NCBI RefSeq assembly: GCF_016031615.1
Contig: NZ_JACYXC010000002.1
Span: forward strand, 186,001-250,000
Direction of reading: 5' to 3'
DNA from: Streptomyces pactum
GTDB lineage: Bacteria; Actinomycetota; Actinomycetes; Streptomycetales; Streptomycetaceae
DNA length: 64,000 nt
The notes under the pieces: generated by a model
Databases searched by the model: none
Told to the model about the DNA's origin: nothing
Seen by the model: only the letters and a program-made list of their open reading frames with translations
Translations under genes and position numbers: made by a program
Shown here: positions 34,696-43,057 of the stretch, piece by piece
How the letters are laid out: each line of letters opens with the position of its first letter
Position numbering within the stretch: position 1 is the stretch's first letter

Positions 34696-35742
34696 TCAGC
34701 GGGCGTCGAACAGGGCCGGTTCCCCGGTCGGGGCGAAGAACCGGGCGACGTCCTCCGGCGTGACCTCGGAGAGGGCGGCCGGCGACCAGCGGGGCCGGCG
34801 GTCCTTGTCCACGACCTGGGCACGGATGCCCTCCACCAGATCGGGGGCGGACAGCCCCGCGCAGGAGACGCGGTACTCCTGCTCCAGCACGTGTTCCAGG
34901 GAGTCCAGCCCGCGGGCGCGGCGCAGCGCGGCGAGGGTGACCTTCAGCGAGGTGGGCGACTTGGCCAGCACGGACTGGGCCGCCTCCTTCGCCGCCGGCT
35001 CCCCGGTGGCCAGCAGCCGCTCCACGATCTCCTCGACCGAACCGCCGGCGTAGCAGTGGTCGATCCACTCCCGCTGATCGGCGAGCACACCCGGCGGCGG
35101 CTCCTCGGCGTACCGGGCGACCACCTCCCCGGGGGAGGAGGTGGCGAGCGCGGCCACCGCCTCCGGCAGCCGGGCGCTCGGCACGTAGTGGTCGGCCAGT
35201 CCGCACAGCACGGCGTCCGCCGCGCCGACCGCGGCCGCGGTGAGCGCCAGATGGGTGCCCAGCTCGCCGGGGGCCCGGGAGAGCAGGAACGTCCCGCCCA
35301 CGTCGGGAATGAACCCGATACCGGTCTCCGGCATGGCGATCCGGGAGCGTTCGGTGGCGATCCGCACGCTGCCGTGCGCGGACACCCCGACCCCGCCGCC
35401 CATCACGATGCCGTCCATGAAGGCGACGTACGGCTTGGGGTAGCGGGCGATCCGGGCGTTGAGCCGGTACTCGTCCCGCCAGAAGTCCGCCGACGCCCGC
35501 CCGCCGCCGGCGCGTACGTCGTCATGGATGGCGCGGATGTCCCCACCCGCGCACAGGCCGCGGTCGCCGGCGCCGGTGACGACCACCGCGGCGACCGAGT
35601 CGTCGGCTTCCCAGGCGTCGAGCGCGGTGGCGATGTCCCGCACCATCGTGTGGGTGAGGGCGTTCAGGGCGCGCGGGCGGTTCAGGACCAGACGGCCCGC
35701 GTGGCCGTCGGTCCACACCAGTACCGGGGCTTCCTCGTTCAC
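34696..35742 (-). CDS. Enoyl-CoA hydratase/isomerase, 3-hydroxyisobutyryl-CoA hydrolase-like
   Basis: A 348-aa crotonase-fold protein. GLCAGGDIRAIHDDV is the HIBYL-CoA hydrolase form of the oxyanion motif; KPYVAFMDGIVMGGGVGVSAHGSVRIATE and MPETGIGFIPDVGG hold the second oxyanion Gly and the catalytic Glu/Asp. The C-terminal third (SPTSLKVTLAAL, LEQEYRVS, GIRAQVVDKDRRPRW) is typical of HIBCH and absent from ordinary hydratases. It should hydrolyse 3-hydroxyisobutyryl-CoA in valine breakdown. Start GTG has AGGAGG about 9 nt upstream. Valine breakdown can supply methylmalonyl-CoA, the PKS extender unit, but no link to the cluster is shown. Confidence 0.88.
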   Translation of the reverse strand: MNEEAPVLVWTDGHAGRLVLNRPRALNALTHTMVRDIATALDAWEADDSVAAVVVTGAGDRGLCAGGDIRAIHDDVRAGGGRASADFWRDEYRLNARIARYPKPYVAFMDGIVMGGGVGVSAHGSVRIATERSRIAMPETGIGFIPDVGGTFLLSRAPGELGTHLALTAAAVGAADAVLCGLADHYVPSARLPEAVAALATSSPGEVVARYAEEPPPGVLADQREWIDHCYAGGSVEEIVERLLATGEPAAKEAAQSVLAKSPTSLKVTLAALRRARGLDSLEHVLEQEYRVSCAGLSAPDLVEGIRAQVVDKDRRPRWSPAALSEVTPEDVARFFAPTGEPALFDAR

Positions 35743-35783
35743 CGGGCGGCCCTCCTGGGCCCGCGGGCCACGATGTCACGCAT
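35739..35783 (-). other. Possible 14-codon leader ORF overlapping the hydrolase start
   Basis: ATG at 35783 with GGAAGCGACGAG upstream reads MRDIVARGPRRAAR and stops at a TGA that overlaps the GTG start of the HIBCH-like gene. It could couple translation, or be chance. Confidence 0.3.
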
Positions 35784-36388
35784 GATCTCGTCGCTTCCTT
35801 CCGTCGTCCGGCGCCGGGTGGTGCCGCCCAGCTTGCCTCAGCGGCCCGGCGGCCCGGACACCGGCCCCGCCCCTGCCCCCGGGGCACTTTCCCGCCCCGG
35901 GGCCCGGCGCCCGGGCTCCCGGGGCCTCGCCCCGGCACCCCGGCCCGGCGCTCGGATGCCGGCACTCCGGTGGCCCGCCGGCCGGTGGTCCCGTCGGCGG
36001 CCTGCTGGTGACGCCGCGGCCGGCGGGGTGCCGGAAGACCGCCGGATCACCGGACGCGCGGGCGCTCCCCCCCCAGGCGCCGCGGGACCGCCGGACGGGT
36101 CGGTCGCCCCTCCCGGGCGCGGTGCGGCCGCCGGACGGACGGGGTACTCCTCCGGTCGGCGGGAGCGCACCGGCGGCGACCGCCGCACCCCGCCGCCGCC
36201 CCGGCCACACCGCTCCACCGCCGAGGCGGCCGCCCCGGGCCCGGCACCCGGGACCGCACGGGCCCCGCCGCCCGGTGCCGCACGGCCCGGGGCCCGGACG
36301 GGGAGTCGCGGGGCGTCCACGGGGTACCCGCACCAACCGTGACCCGGTGCAACGGGTGCCGGGGCGCCGTCCGGAAAGGAGGCGGGCC
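35784..36388. other. Intergenic region, nothing recognised
   Basis: About 600 bp of GC-rich sequence between divergent transcripts. No promoter pair or gene could be supported, apart from the ribosome site of the small gene at its right end. Confidence 0.4.
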
Positions 36389-36547
36389 ATGTGGGAACAG
36401 ACGCCCTCCCAGGCCGAGGGCGAACGGGACGAGGACGAGCAGGACGTGACGGGGACCGGGCGCCGGCTGCCCGGCACCGAGCGGCACCCGGACGTGCCCC
36501 GGACCACCCCCTCCCAGGCCGAGGGGGAACGCGACGAGGAGGAGTGA
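36389..36547 (+). CDS. Small acidic protein with an internal duplication, 52 aa
   Basis: A 52-aa acidic hydrophilic protein. The segment TPSQAEGERDE occurs twice, near each end (residues 5-15 and 41-51), with a Gly/Arg/Pro linker between. The ribosome site AAAGGAGG is among the best in the window, 6-7 nt before ATG, which supports translation. No known domain. It is likely disordered. Function unknown. Confidence 0.7.
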   Translation: MWEQTPSQAEGERDEDEQDVTGTGRRLPGTERHPDVPRTTPSQAEGERDEEE

Positions 36548-36861
36548 CCCGGCCGGGCGGTCGGCCCCGTGCCCGCCCGGCCCGGCCCACCGGGCCCCGC
36601 ACCCACCCTGCCTGCCGGGGCCCCGCAGCCGCCCGGACCCTGCCCGCCCCGGTCCGGGGCGGTGCGCGTGGCGGGCGCGGCGCGCGGCCCCCGCCGGGCT
36701 CGGCCGTTGGGGGGAGAAGGCGGCCCCGGCGGCGTGCGGTGGACTCCCGGCCGGCATCCGTGCCGCTAGCGTCCCTCGGACAACGACCGAGGCCCGCCGG
36801 TGCCCCCGGGGCTCCGGCCCGGGGCCGCCGGCCGCGGACGGGAGAGGAGGCCGGTGCGGAC
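36548..36861. other. Intergenic region
   Basis: About 310 bp, C/G-rich. GAGAGGAGG at 36842-36850 is the ribosome site for the next gene, at a slightly long spacing. Nothing else recognised. Confidence 0.45.
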
Positions 36862-37386
36862 GTGAGCGGCGCGGACACCATCAGCGCCGGGGCCGGGCAC
36901 GGTACCGGGGCCCGCCACGGGCCCGCCGGGCGGTCGCGGTGGCTCCGGTACGCCCGGCGGACGCCGCGGCCCCGGCCGGGCCGGGTACGGCCCGCCGCAG
37001 GGCTCGCCTGTGTCGCGGTCCTGCTGCTGGGCGTCGGCTGCGCGAGCCTGGACGAACGCCGCTCCGGGGCCCGTGCGGCGGCGCTCGCCTTCCAGCACGC
37101 GCTGCGCGACCGGAACGGCGCCGCGCTGTGTGCCGTACTCGCACCGCAGACGCGGGAAGAGGTGGTGCGGACGGCGAAGATCCGCTGCCGGGACGCGGTG
37201 CTGGAGGAGGACCTGCCGCGCGCCGGCGGGGTCCGCGAGGTGGATGTGCACGGCCGGCAGGCCCGGGTGGTGCTCACCGGTGACACCCTCTTCCTGTCCC
37301 ACATCGCCGCACGGTGGAAGGTGGTCGCGGCGGGCTGCACCCCGCGCCCGGGCCGGCCCTACGAGTGTGCCGTGCAGGGCGGGTGA
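36862..37386 (+). CDS. Probable lipoprotein, 174 aa
   Basis: A 174-aa exported protein with an Arg-rich N-terminus, a hydrophobic helix (AAGLACVAVLLLGVGCAS) and a lipobox-like GVGC at about residue 60, followed by a small domain with an NTF2-like feel: AALAFQHALRDRNGAALCAVLAPQTREEV and DTLFLSHIAARWKVVAAGC. The signal region is unusually late because of the long N-terminus, so the true start may be a downstream codon. It ends 6 bp before a short membrane peptide gene and is probably cotranscribed with it and the following membrane protein. Function unknown. Confidence 0.7.
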   Translation: MSGADTISAGAGHGTGARHGPAGRSRWLRYARRTPRPRPGRVRPAAGLACVAVLLLGVGCASLDERRSGARAAALAFQHALRDRNGAALCAVLAPQTREEVVRTAKIRCRDAVLEEDLPRAGGVREVDVHGRQARVVLTGDTLFLSHIAARWKVVAAGCTPRPGRPYECAVQGG

Positions 37387-37392
37387 CGGCCG

Positions 37393-37476
37393 GTGCGGAC
37401 CATGTTCATGCTCTGTCTGCTCGTCATCGTCCTCGGGCTGACGTACAGCATCGTGGTGGGGGTGACCCAGCGGTGA
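37393..37476 (+). CDS. 27-aa single-helix membrane peptide
   Basis: GTG at 37393 reads MRTMFMLCLLVIVLGLTYSI followed by VVGVTQR: one hydrophobic helix with short charged ends. Its TGA overlaps the GTG of the next gene in a GTGA 4-bp overlap, a classic sign of coupled translation. Too short for standard gene finding. It may be a subunit or helper of the downstream membrane protein. Confidence 0.55.
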   Translation: MRTMFMLCLLVIVLGLTYSIVVGVTQR

Positions 37477-38153
37477 GGGTGCCGCGCTTCGTCCGGGAGA
37501 ACGGCCTCGGCCTCGCCTTCGGGACGGCCTTCTTCGCCGCCCTCGCCGGCCAGGCGGTCGCCGGGCACGCGGAGTTCAACAACGAACTCGCCACCGACGG
37601 GTTCCCGGCCATCGGTTTCGGCGCCTACGTCACCTCGTCCGACTTCGCCGTGGACGTGATGGAGAACTGGCAGTCGGAGTACCTGCAGTTCTTCCTCTAC
37701 CTCTACCTCACGGTCTGGCTCGTCCAGCGGGGCTCGCCGGAGTCCAAGGAACTGGGCCGGGAGGGCCGCGAATCCCACGAGGAGCAGCGGATCGGCCGTC
37801 ACGCGCGCGCCGACTCGCCGCGCTGGGCGAGCGTCGGCGGGGTGCGGCAGACGCTGTACGGGACCTCCCTCGGGCTGGTCATGGGCGCCGTCTTCCTGCT
37901 GTCCTGGCTCGCCCAGTCCATCAGCGGGGTCGCCGCCTTCAACGAGGAGCGGCTGCGCCGGCTGCAGGCTCCGGTGGGCTGGGCGGACTATCTGGGTTCG
38001 GCGGAGTTCTGGAGCCGTACGCTGCAGAACTGGCAGTCGGAGTTCCTCGCCATCGCCTCCATGGCGGTGCTCTCCATCTACCTGCGGCAGCGCGGCTCAC
38101 CGGAGTCGAAACCGGTGGGCGCCGCCCACACCGCCACCGGCGTCGAGGGCTGA
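37473..38153 (+). CDS. DUF6766-like membrane protein
   Basis: A 226-aa membrane protein built as two similar halves. Each half has a hydrophobic helix pair around a periplasmic loop: GLGLAFGTAFFAALAGQAVAGHAEFN then ENWQSEYLQFFLYLYLTVWLVQRGSPESK; and LGLVMGAVFLLSWLAQSISGVAAFN then QNWQSEFLAIASMAVLSIYLRQRGSPESK. WQSE and RGSPESK occur in both halves, so an internal duplication is clear. It matches my recollection of the actinobacterial DUF6766 family, unknown function. The GTG start overlaps the stop of the 27-aa peptide. Confidence 0.8.
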   Translation: MRVPRFVRENGLGLAFGTAFFAALAGQAVAGHAEFNNELATDGFPAIGFGAYVTSSDFAVDVMENWQSEYLQFFLYLYLTVWLVQRGSPESKELGREGRESHEEQRIGRHARADSPRWASVGGVRQTLYGTSLGLVMGAVFLLSWLAQSISGVAAFNEERLRRLQAPVGWADYLGSAEFWSRTLQNWQSEFLAIASMAVLSIYLRQRGSPESKPVGAAHTATGVEG

Positions 38154-38516
38154 CCCGGCGGCGTCCGGGCCCGGCACCGGCCCGCCGCTCCCGGCCCGCC
38201 ACCGGCGGCTCCCGGCGTCGTGCCGCCCCGCCACCGGCGGCTCCCGGCGTCGTGCCGCCCGGGCTCCGGCGGGGTGCCGGAGCCCGCGGCGGCGGGCGGG
38301 TACGGCTCGCGGTGCGCACTCCGGGCGCGTGTCCGGGGCGCGGTGGTACGGGGAGGGGCGAGGCCCTTCGACGGCGGCCCGGCCGGGGCGGTGCGAACCG
38401 CCCCCGACAGGGCCCGGATCGCCGACGGGACCCGCGCCCCCCGACGGGACCGGCGTTGCCGGCCGGAGCCGTGTCGTCGGCCGGGACGTGGCCCGGCAGC
38501 CGGCCCGTCGCCCGGC
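38154..38516. other. Intergenic region with a tandem duplication
   Basis: About 360 bp between convergent genes. Contains the 32-bp duplication at 38195-38258; each copy includes a small hairpin CCGCC-ACC-GGCGG that could help terminate the membrane protein transcript. Confidence 0.5.
38195..38258. repeat. 32-bp perfect tandem duplication
   Basis: Two head-to-tail copies (38195-38226 and 38227-38258) of a unit beginning CCCGCCACCGGCGGCTCCC, starting 41 bp after the DUF6766-like gene. Confidence 0.85.
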
Positions 38517-38840
38517 TCAGCGGCCGAGCGCGTCCTTGAGCTGCTCCTTGTTCATCTGCGAGCGCCCCTCGATGTTGCGCTTCTTCGCCTCCGCGTACAG
38601 CTGGTCCCGGGTGGGGCCCTGCGACCCCGACCCCGAGCGCTGCCCGCCCCGCCGGGAGGACGACGTGTCCTGGGTGGAGGTACGGCTCGCCGTGCGCGAC
38701 TCGCCGGAGCGCGCCCGCTCCTTGTTGACGGTGCGCGCCGCCATCTCCTTGGCGCGCTTGTCACTCGCGCCGCGCTCCTTCGCGCCTTCCTTGATGTGCT
38801 CGTACTGGCGCTCACGCTTGGGACTCGAACCCCTCGGCAC
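38517..38840 (-). CDS. Small basic protein with Rho N-terminal-like helical motif
   Basis: A 107-aa highly charged protein. The N-terminal part, PKRERQYEHIKEGAKERGAS and DKRAKEMAARTVNKERAR, is the pattern often annotated as a plasmid stabilisation or DUF7218-like protein; the C-terminus TRDQLYAEAKKRNIEGRSQM and NKEQLKDALGR is a Rho_N/SAP-like helix pair that may bind nucleic acid. A Ser/Arg/Gly-rich linker joins them. Start GTG at 38840 has GGGAGG 8 nt upstream; upstream in-frame codons are not preferred. It is likely a small nucleic-acid-associated or stress protein. Confidence 0.78.
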   Translation of the reverse strand: MPRGSSPKRERQYEHIKEGAKERGASDKRAKEMAARTVNKERARSGESRTASRTSTQDTSSSRRGGQRSGSGSQGPTRDQLYAEAKKRNIEGRSQMNKEQLKDALGR

Positions 38841-39424
38841 GTCTGACACCTCCCGTCTCTCGGTGCCCGTCCGTCCGGCCCGTACCTGATGCGCGGGCGC
38901 GGAACGACAGGCGGACATATCGGGCGAATATCGTTACGTCTACCCGGAACGCGGGTCGGGTAACGCGGCACCGTGACCGGCCGGGCGGGCGTTGGTGCGG
39001 CCTGCCGGCGACCTGGCAGCGCCCGGCGGGGACCGTCACCGGGCGCGGGAACCGCCGGCCGGCACCGGGCACCGGACGACCGCACCGCCACCGGGCGTGC
39101 GGACCGGACGAGGCTCCCCGGACGAGCCGCCCCGGCACGGCATCCGGGGGAGCCGCCCGGGGAGAACAGCCCCCGGCGCGGCACCCAGGGGAGCCACCCC
39201 GGGAGAGCGGCCCGGGCAAGGTCCTCGGGAGCGGCGGAAGAACCGCGGAGAGAGCCGCCGGCGGAGGGAGCGCCTGCCGAGGGAGCCGCGGGGACGGCCG
39301 CCCGGGGAGGGCCCGTTCCCCGGGAGGAGGCGCCGGGCACCGGGACGGAGCGTCCGGGGCGGCGGCCGGCGGGCGTACTCCGCCGCCAGGTTTCCCGGCG
39401 CGCCGCCCGGGAACCCGCCGCAGC
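38841..39424. other. Intergenic region without a recognised gene
   Basis: About 580 bp. AT-richer near 38900-38960 (promoter side of the minus-strand gene), then strongly purine-rich GGGGAGCC-type sequence on the plus strand at about 39130-39330. No supported gene. Confidence 0.4.
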
Positions 39425-40390
39425 ATGGTGCACATCGGATACACGATGATGACCGAGCAGGCCGGGCCGCGGGACCTCGTCGCGCACGTCGTCCGGGCCG
39501 AGCAGGCCGGCTTCGACTTCTCGGTCACCTCCGACCACTACTCGCCCTGGCTGGCCTCCCAGGGGCACGCCCCGCACGCCTGGAGCGTGCTGGGCGCCGC
39601 CGCGCAGGCCACCTCGCGGATTCCGCTGATGTCGTACGTCACCTGCCCGACCACCCGGTACCACCCCGCCGTGGTCGCCCAGCAGGCGGCCACCGTGCAG
39701 CTGCTCTCCGAGGGGCGCTTCCGGCTCGGCCTGGGCTCGGGGGAGAACCTCAACGAGCACGTGGTCGGCGGCGGGTGGCCGGGCGTCGCGACCCGTCACG
39801 AGAAGCTGACCGAGGCGGTGGAGATCATCCGGGCGCTGTTCGACGGCGGCACCGTCGACTACCACGGCGCGCACTTCGACGTCGAGGCCGCCAAACTGTG
39901 GGACCTGCCCGACCCGCCCCCGCCCATCGGCATCGCCGTCTCCGGGGAGAAGTCCTGCGCCCTGGCCGGCCGGTTCGCCGACCTGGTGATCGCCGTCGAG
40001 CCCCGGGCCGAGCTGCTGGAGGCCTTCGACCGGCACGGCGGCGCCGGCAAACCCCGGGTCGGCCAGCTGCCGGTCTGCTTCGACCGGGACCGGGACGCCG
40101 CGGTGCACCGGGCCCACGACCAGTTCCGCTGGTTCGGCGGCGGCTGGAAGGTCAACTCCGAACTGCCCGGCACCGGCGCCTTCGCCGACGCGACGCAGTT
40201 CGTCCGGCCCGAGGACGTCGCCGCGTCCATCCCCTGCGGGGACGACGTCCCGGCCTTCGTGGACGCGGTACGGCCGTACGTGGAGGCGGGATTCACCGAG
40301 ATCGCGCTGGTCCAGGTCGGCGGGGACAGCCAGCTGCCGTTCCTGGAGTGGGCCGAGGAGAAGCTCCTCCCGGCGCTGCGCGAGCTGTGA
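39425..40390 (+). CDS. LLM-class F420-dependent oxidoreductase
   Basis: A 321-aa TIM-barrel protein of the luciferase-like family, F420 branch (G6PD-like, TIGR03557 type): VHIGYTMMTEQAGPRDLVAHVV, FSVTSDHYSPWLASQGHAPHAW, CPTTRYHPAVVAQQAATV, FRLGLGSGENLNEHVVG and IGIAVSGEKSCALAGRFADLVI. These bind F420 and oxidise or reduce alcohols or activated substrates. The start ATG has only a weak ribosome site. It is followed after 40 bp by the epimerase gene and the two are probably one operon. Substrate unknown. Confidence 0.9.
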   Translation: MVHIGYTMMTEQAGPRDLVAHVVRAEQAGFDFSVTSDHYSPWLASQGHAPHAWSVLGAAAQATSRIPLMSYVTCPTTRYHPAVVAQQAATVQLLSEGRFRLGLGSGENLNEHVVGGGWPGVATRHEKLTEAVEIIRALFDGGTVDYHGAHFDVEAAKLWDLPDPPPPIGIAVSGEKSCALAGRFADLVIAVEPRAELLEAFDRHGGAGKPRVGQLPVCFDRDRDAAVHRAHDQFRWFGGGWKVNSELPGTGAFADATQFVRPEDVAASIPCGDDVPAFVDAVRPYVEAGFTEIALVQVGGDSQLPFLEWAEEKLLPALREL

Positions 40391-40430
40391 CCGGCGGGAC
40401 GGCGGACCACCACGGGAAGGGAGCGCGAGC

Positions 40431-41474
40431 ATGACCAGCCTCAGGCCGCCGGCGGACGACGGGACACTGCGCGTGGCCGTCGTGGGCGCCACCGGCAACG
40501 TCGGCACCGCGGTGCTCCGGACGCTCGCCGAGGACCCGCGGATCGGGTCCGTCGTCGGCATCGCCCGGCGGGTCCCGCGGGAGACGGTCCCCAAGGCCGA
40601 GTGGGCCGCCGCCGACATCACCGACGACAGCGCCGACCTGGTGGGGCTCTTCGCCGGGGCGGACGCCGTCATCCACCTGGCCTGGCTGTTCCAGCCGGCC
40701 CGGTACCCGGCCGTCACCTGGCGCACCAACGTACTGGGCAGCATCCGGGTGTTCGAGGCGGTGGCCACCGCGGGCGTGCCCGCCCTGGTGTACGCGTCCT
40801 CGGTGGGGGCCTACTCGCCGGGGCCCCAGGACCACGCGGTCCCGGAGAGCTGGCCCACCCACGGCTGGCCGGAGGCCGCCTACCCGCGCGAGAAGGCGTA
40901 TGTGGAGCGGGTGCTGGACGCGTTCGAGCTGCGCCACCCCGGGATCCGGGTGGTCCGGCTGCGCCCGGGCTTCATCTTCCAGCGGGCGGCCGCCTCCGAA
41001 CAGCGCCGGCTGTTCGCCGGTCCGCTCGTCCCGGGCCGGCTGGTCCGCCCCGGCGTGGTGCCGGTGGTGCCCGACCTGCCGGGGCTGCGCTTCCAGGCGC
41101 TGCACGCCGACGACGCCGCCGAGGCCTACCGCCTCGCGGTGGTCCGGCCGGTGCGCGGCGCGTTCAACATCGCCGCCGGTCCGGTGGTCGACCCGCGGCT
41201 GCTGGGCGAACTGCTGCGCGCCCGGGTGGTGCGGCTGCCCGCCGCCGCGGCCACCGCCGCGCTGCGTGCCCTGTGGCAGCTGCACGCCGTGCCGGTCCCC
41301 CCGGGGCTGCTGCGGACCGTACTGCGGCTGCCGCTCATGGACACCGGCCGGGCCGCCCGCGAACTGGGCTGGGAGCCGCGCCGGACCGCCCGGGACGCAC
41401 TGGAGGAGCTTCTGCACGGCCTGCGGGAGGCCGCGGGCGGGCCCACCCCGCCGCTGGCCTCCGCCCCGCGCTGA
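40431..41474 (+). CDS. NAD-dependent epimerase/dehydratase family protein
   Basis: A 347-aa short-chain dehydrogenase of the extended (epimerase) type. VAVVGATGNVGTAVLRTL is the GxxGxxG cofactor site; VYASSVGAYSPGP supplies the Ser and AAYPREKAYVERVL the YxxxK pair of the catalytic triad. The C-terminal domain is cofactor-family typical until a short Pro/Ala tail. GGGAAGGGAG precedes ATG. It lies 40 bp after the F420-dependent oxidoreductase, so the two may act on the same compound. It ends at a strong bidirectional terminator before the PKS regulator. The substrate is unknown. Confidence 0.88.
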   Translation: MTSLRPPADDGTLRVAVVGATGNVGTAVLRTLAEDPRIGSVVGIARRVPRETVPKAEWAAADITDDSADLVGLFAGADAVIHLAWLFQPARYPAVTWRTNVLGSIRVFEAVATAGVPALVYASSVGAYSPGPQDHAVPESWPTHGWPEAAYPREKAYVERVLDAFELRHPGIRVVRLRPGFIFQRAAASEQRRLFAGPLVPGRLVRPGVVPVVPDLPGLRFQALHADDAAEAYRLAVVRPVRGAFNIAAGPVVDPRLLGELLRARVVRLPAAAATAALRALWQLHAVPVPPGLLRTVLRLPLMDTGRAARELGWEPRRTARDALEELLHGLREAAGGPTPPLASAPR

Positions 41475-41516
41475 GCCGCCCGCGGGACGGGACGTGAGCG
41501 GTGTCCCGGCCCGCGT

Positions 41517-41549
41517 CCGGTCCCCCGGGCGGTCCGCCCGGGGGACCGG
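41517..41549. terminator. Bidirectional terminator between epimerase and SARP genes
   Basis: 33-bp near-perfect palindrome: 16-bp arms around a single T, core CCGGTCCCCCGGGCGG (effectively a 14-bp stem with a 5-nt loop). It sits between convergent genes. Confidence 0.85.
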
Positions 41550-41575
41550 AGCACCGCGGCCGCGGGGGCCACGCG

Positions 41576-42370
41576 TCAGCCGGTCACCACCACCCCCGTC
41601 CCGCCGCGCAGGATCGAGCCGAACAACTGCTGGAGGTCCGGCCCCGGGTCTATGCCGTACTCGTCCGCCAGCAGCGTCCGCGTCTGGTGGTACGCCTTCA
41701 GCGCCTCGGCCTGGCGGCCGGCCCGGTACAACGCTTGCATCTGCAACCAGCGCAGCCGCTCCCGGGTCGGGAACTTCATGCTCAGCGAGGTCAGGTCGGC
41801 CGCTATCAGCGAGGTGTCCTGACTCCGCGCCAGCTCGGCCTCCCAGCGGCTTTCCAGGGCGAGCAGCCTCAGCTCCTCCAACCGCGCCGAGGTCTGCGCG
41901 CCGAACGCGTCGTCGCACACTTCCGGATAGGGAACACCCCGCCACAGGGAGAGGCATTCCCGCAACACCCGGCCGGCCTGGTCATGATCTCCTTGCTGGA
42001 GCAATCGCCGGCCGTTCCGGAACAGCCGCTCGAACCGGTGGGCGTCCACGGTTTCCGGGTCCACGGCCAGCAGATAACCCGACGGTTCGCGCCGCAGCAG
42101 CCGGTTACGGCTCCGCGGCGGACGATCCGGTTCCAGCGCACGCCGCAGGTTCGACATATAGCTGTGCAGGCTCGCCATGGCCGCCCCCGGGGGATTGTGC
42201 GGCCACACCATTTCCTTCAGCTGGTCCGGCTCGACGGTCTGGCCAGGAGAGAGCAGCAGGGCCGCCAGTACCTTACGCTGACGGGCCGGCCCGAGATCCA
42301 CCGGACAGCCGTCGCGCCACACCGTCAGCGGACCGAGAACACTGAACTGTAATCTCACGGCAAATGACAT
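41576..42370 (-). CDS. SARP-family pathway activator
   Basis: A 264-aa Streptomyces antibiotic regulatory protein. Residues about 8-100 form the OmpR-like winged helix (LQFSVLGPLTVWRDG, GPARQRKVLAALLLSPGQTV, LHSYMSNLRRAL), and about 105-250 the bacterial transcriptional activator domain (ETVDAHRFERLF, RWLQMQALYRAGRQAEALKAY, LADEYGIDPGPDLQQLF). It lacks NB-ARC and TPR parts, so it is of the short ActII-4/RedD kind. Codon 7 is TTA (42350-42352), so translation should depend on the bldA tRNA. Start ATG at 42370 has GGAG 5 nt upstream. Transcribed away from PKS1 and next to SARP-type repeats, it very likely activates the PKS genes. Confidence 0.93.
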   Translation of the reverse strand: MSFAVRLQFSVLGPLTVWRDGCPVDLGPARQRKVLAALLLSPGQTVEPDQLKEMVWPHNPPGAAMASLHSYMSNLRRALEPDRPPRSRNRLLRREPSGYLLAVDPETVDAHRFERLFRNGRRLLQQGDHDQAGRVLRECLSLWRGVPYPEVCDDAFGAQTSARLEELRLLALESRWEAELARSQDTSLIAADLTSLSMKFPTRERLRWLQMQALYRAGRQAEALKAYHQTRTLLADEYGIDPGPDLQQLFGSILRGGTGVVVTG

Positions 42371-42483
42371 CGGCACTCCGTTCCCGTTACCTGCTGACAA
42401 CGGTGCTGAGCCCTTGACCCCGGCACCGGTCCACTTGCCCGGAACAATCGAAGCGGACGATGCTGGGCATATCCAAGGAGCAT
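42355..42483 (-). other. Possible 42-codon leader ORF overlapping the SARP start
   Basis: ATG at 42483 has GAGGAAG just upstream and reads MLLGYAQHRPLRLF onward, stopping at 42355 inside the SARP gene in another frame. It may modulate SARP translation, or be chance. Confidence 0.25.
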
Positions 42484-43008
42484 CTTCCTCACGCTTGTCC
42501 GGGTGGCCGACCCTCGTCTTGCCTCGCCAATCACGTAGGGTGTACGGCTCCGCCGCAAAGGCCGGCGAACCCGTGTGCGAGGCTGGACGGCGGTGCCCCG
42601 CAGCCGCCCCCAGGAGCGGTGAAAGTTCTGTGACCGGACGACAACTCCTTTAGTCATTACGGAAGTTGACGGTCGGTTCGGCGCCGGTGCGGCAACCCGG
42701 ACCGGACGCCGACCGGCGGGCGTCACCGCCGTGATCGAACTTCCGTACCACCGGGGCACACGGGAGCGCACCGCGCGGTAGTGACACTGGTCACAGGCCG
42801 GTGCCGGCAGTGTGGCCGGAAACACCTGCCTGGACGGCCACGTGGTGGACACCCCGCGGTCACGCCCGGCCCGGCCCGGCCCCGGCGGCGCCCCGGGCGG
42901 ACGGGGCCGCGACGGCCGGCCGCCCCCTCCCCGATTTCCGCCGGGCGGCCATTGCCGCGGCCCGTCCGCATTATGTCCGCCGGTTGAAACATTATCCCCC
43001 CGGCTCCG

Positions 43009-43037
43009 TCCAACAAGTCTCCAAGTCCGCTCCAAGA
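43009..43037 (+). promoter_or_regulatory. SARP-type operator: three TCCAA repeats at 11-bp spacing
   Basis: TCCAACA (43009), TCCAAGT (43020) and TCCAAGA (43031) repeat exactly every 11 bp, one helical turn, as SARP dimers require (heptamer plus 4-bp spacer). A -10 box follows at 43058. The arrangement is seen; SARP binding is inferred from the family. Confidence 0.75.
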
Positions 43038-43057
43038 CGCTCTTAAGAACCCCGCGC

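Noticed and set aside
34696..35742. Functional link of the HIBCH-like gene to PKS precursor supply
   Set aside because: Valine breakdown can feed methylmalonyl-CoA, but distance and lack of shared regulation give no support here.
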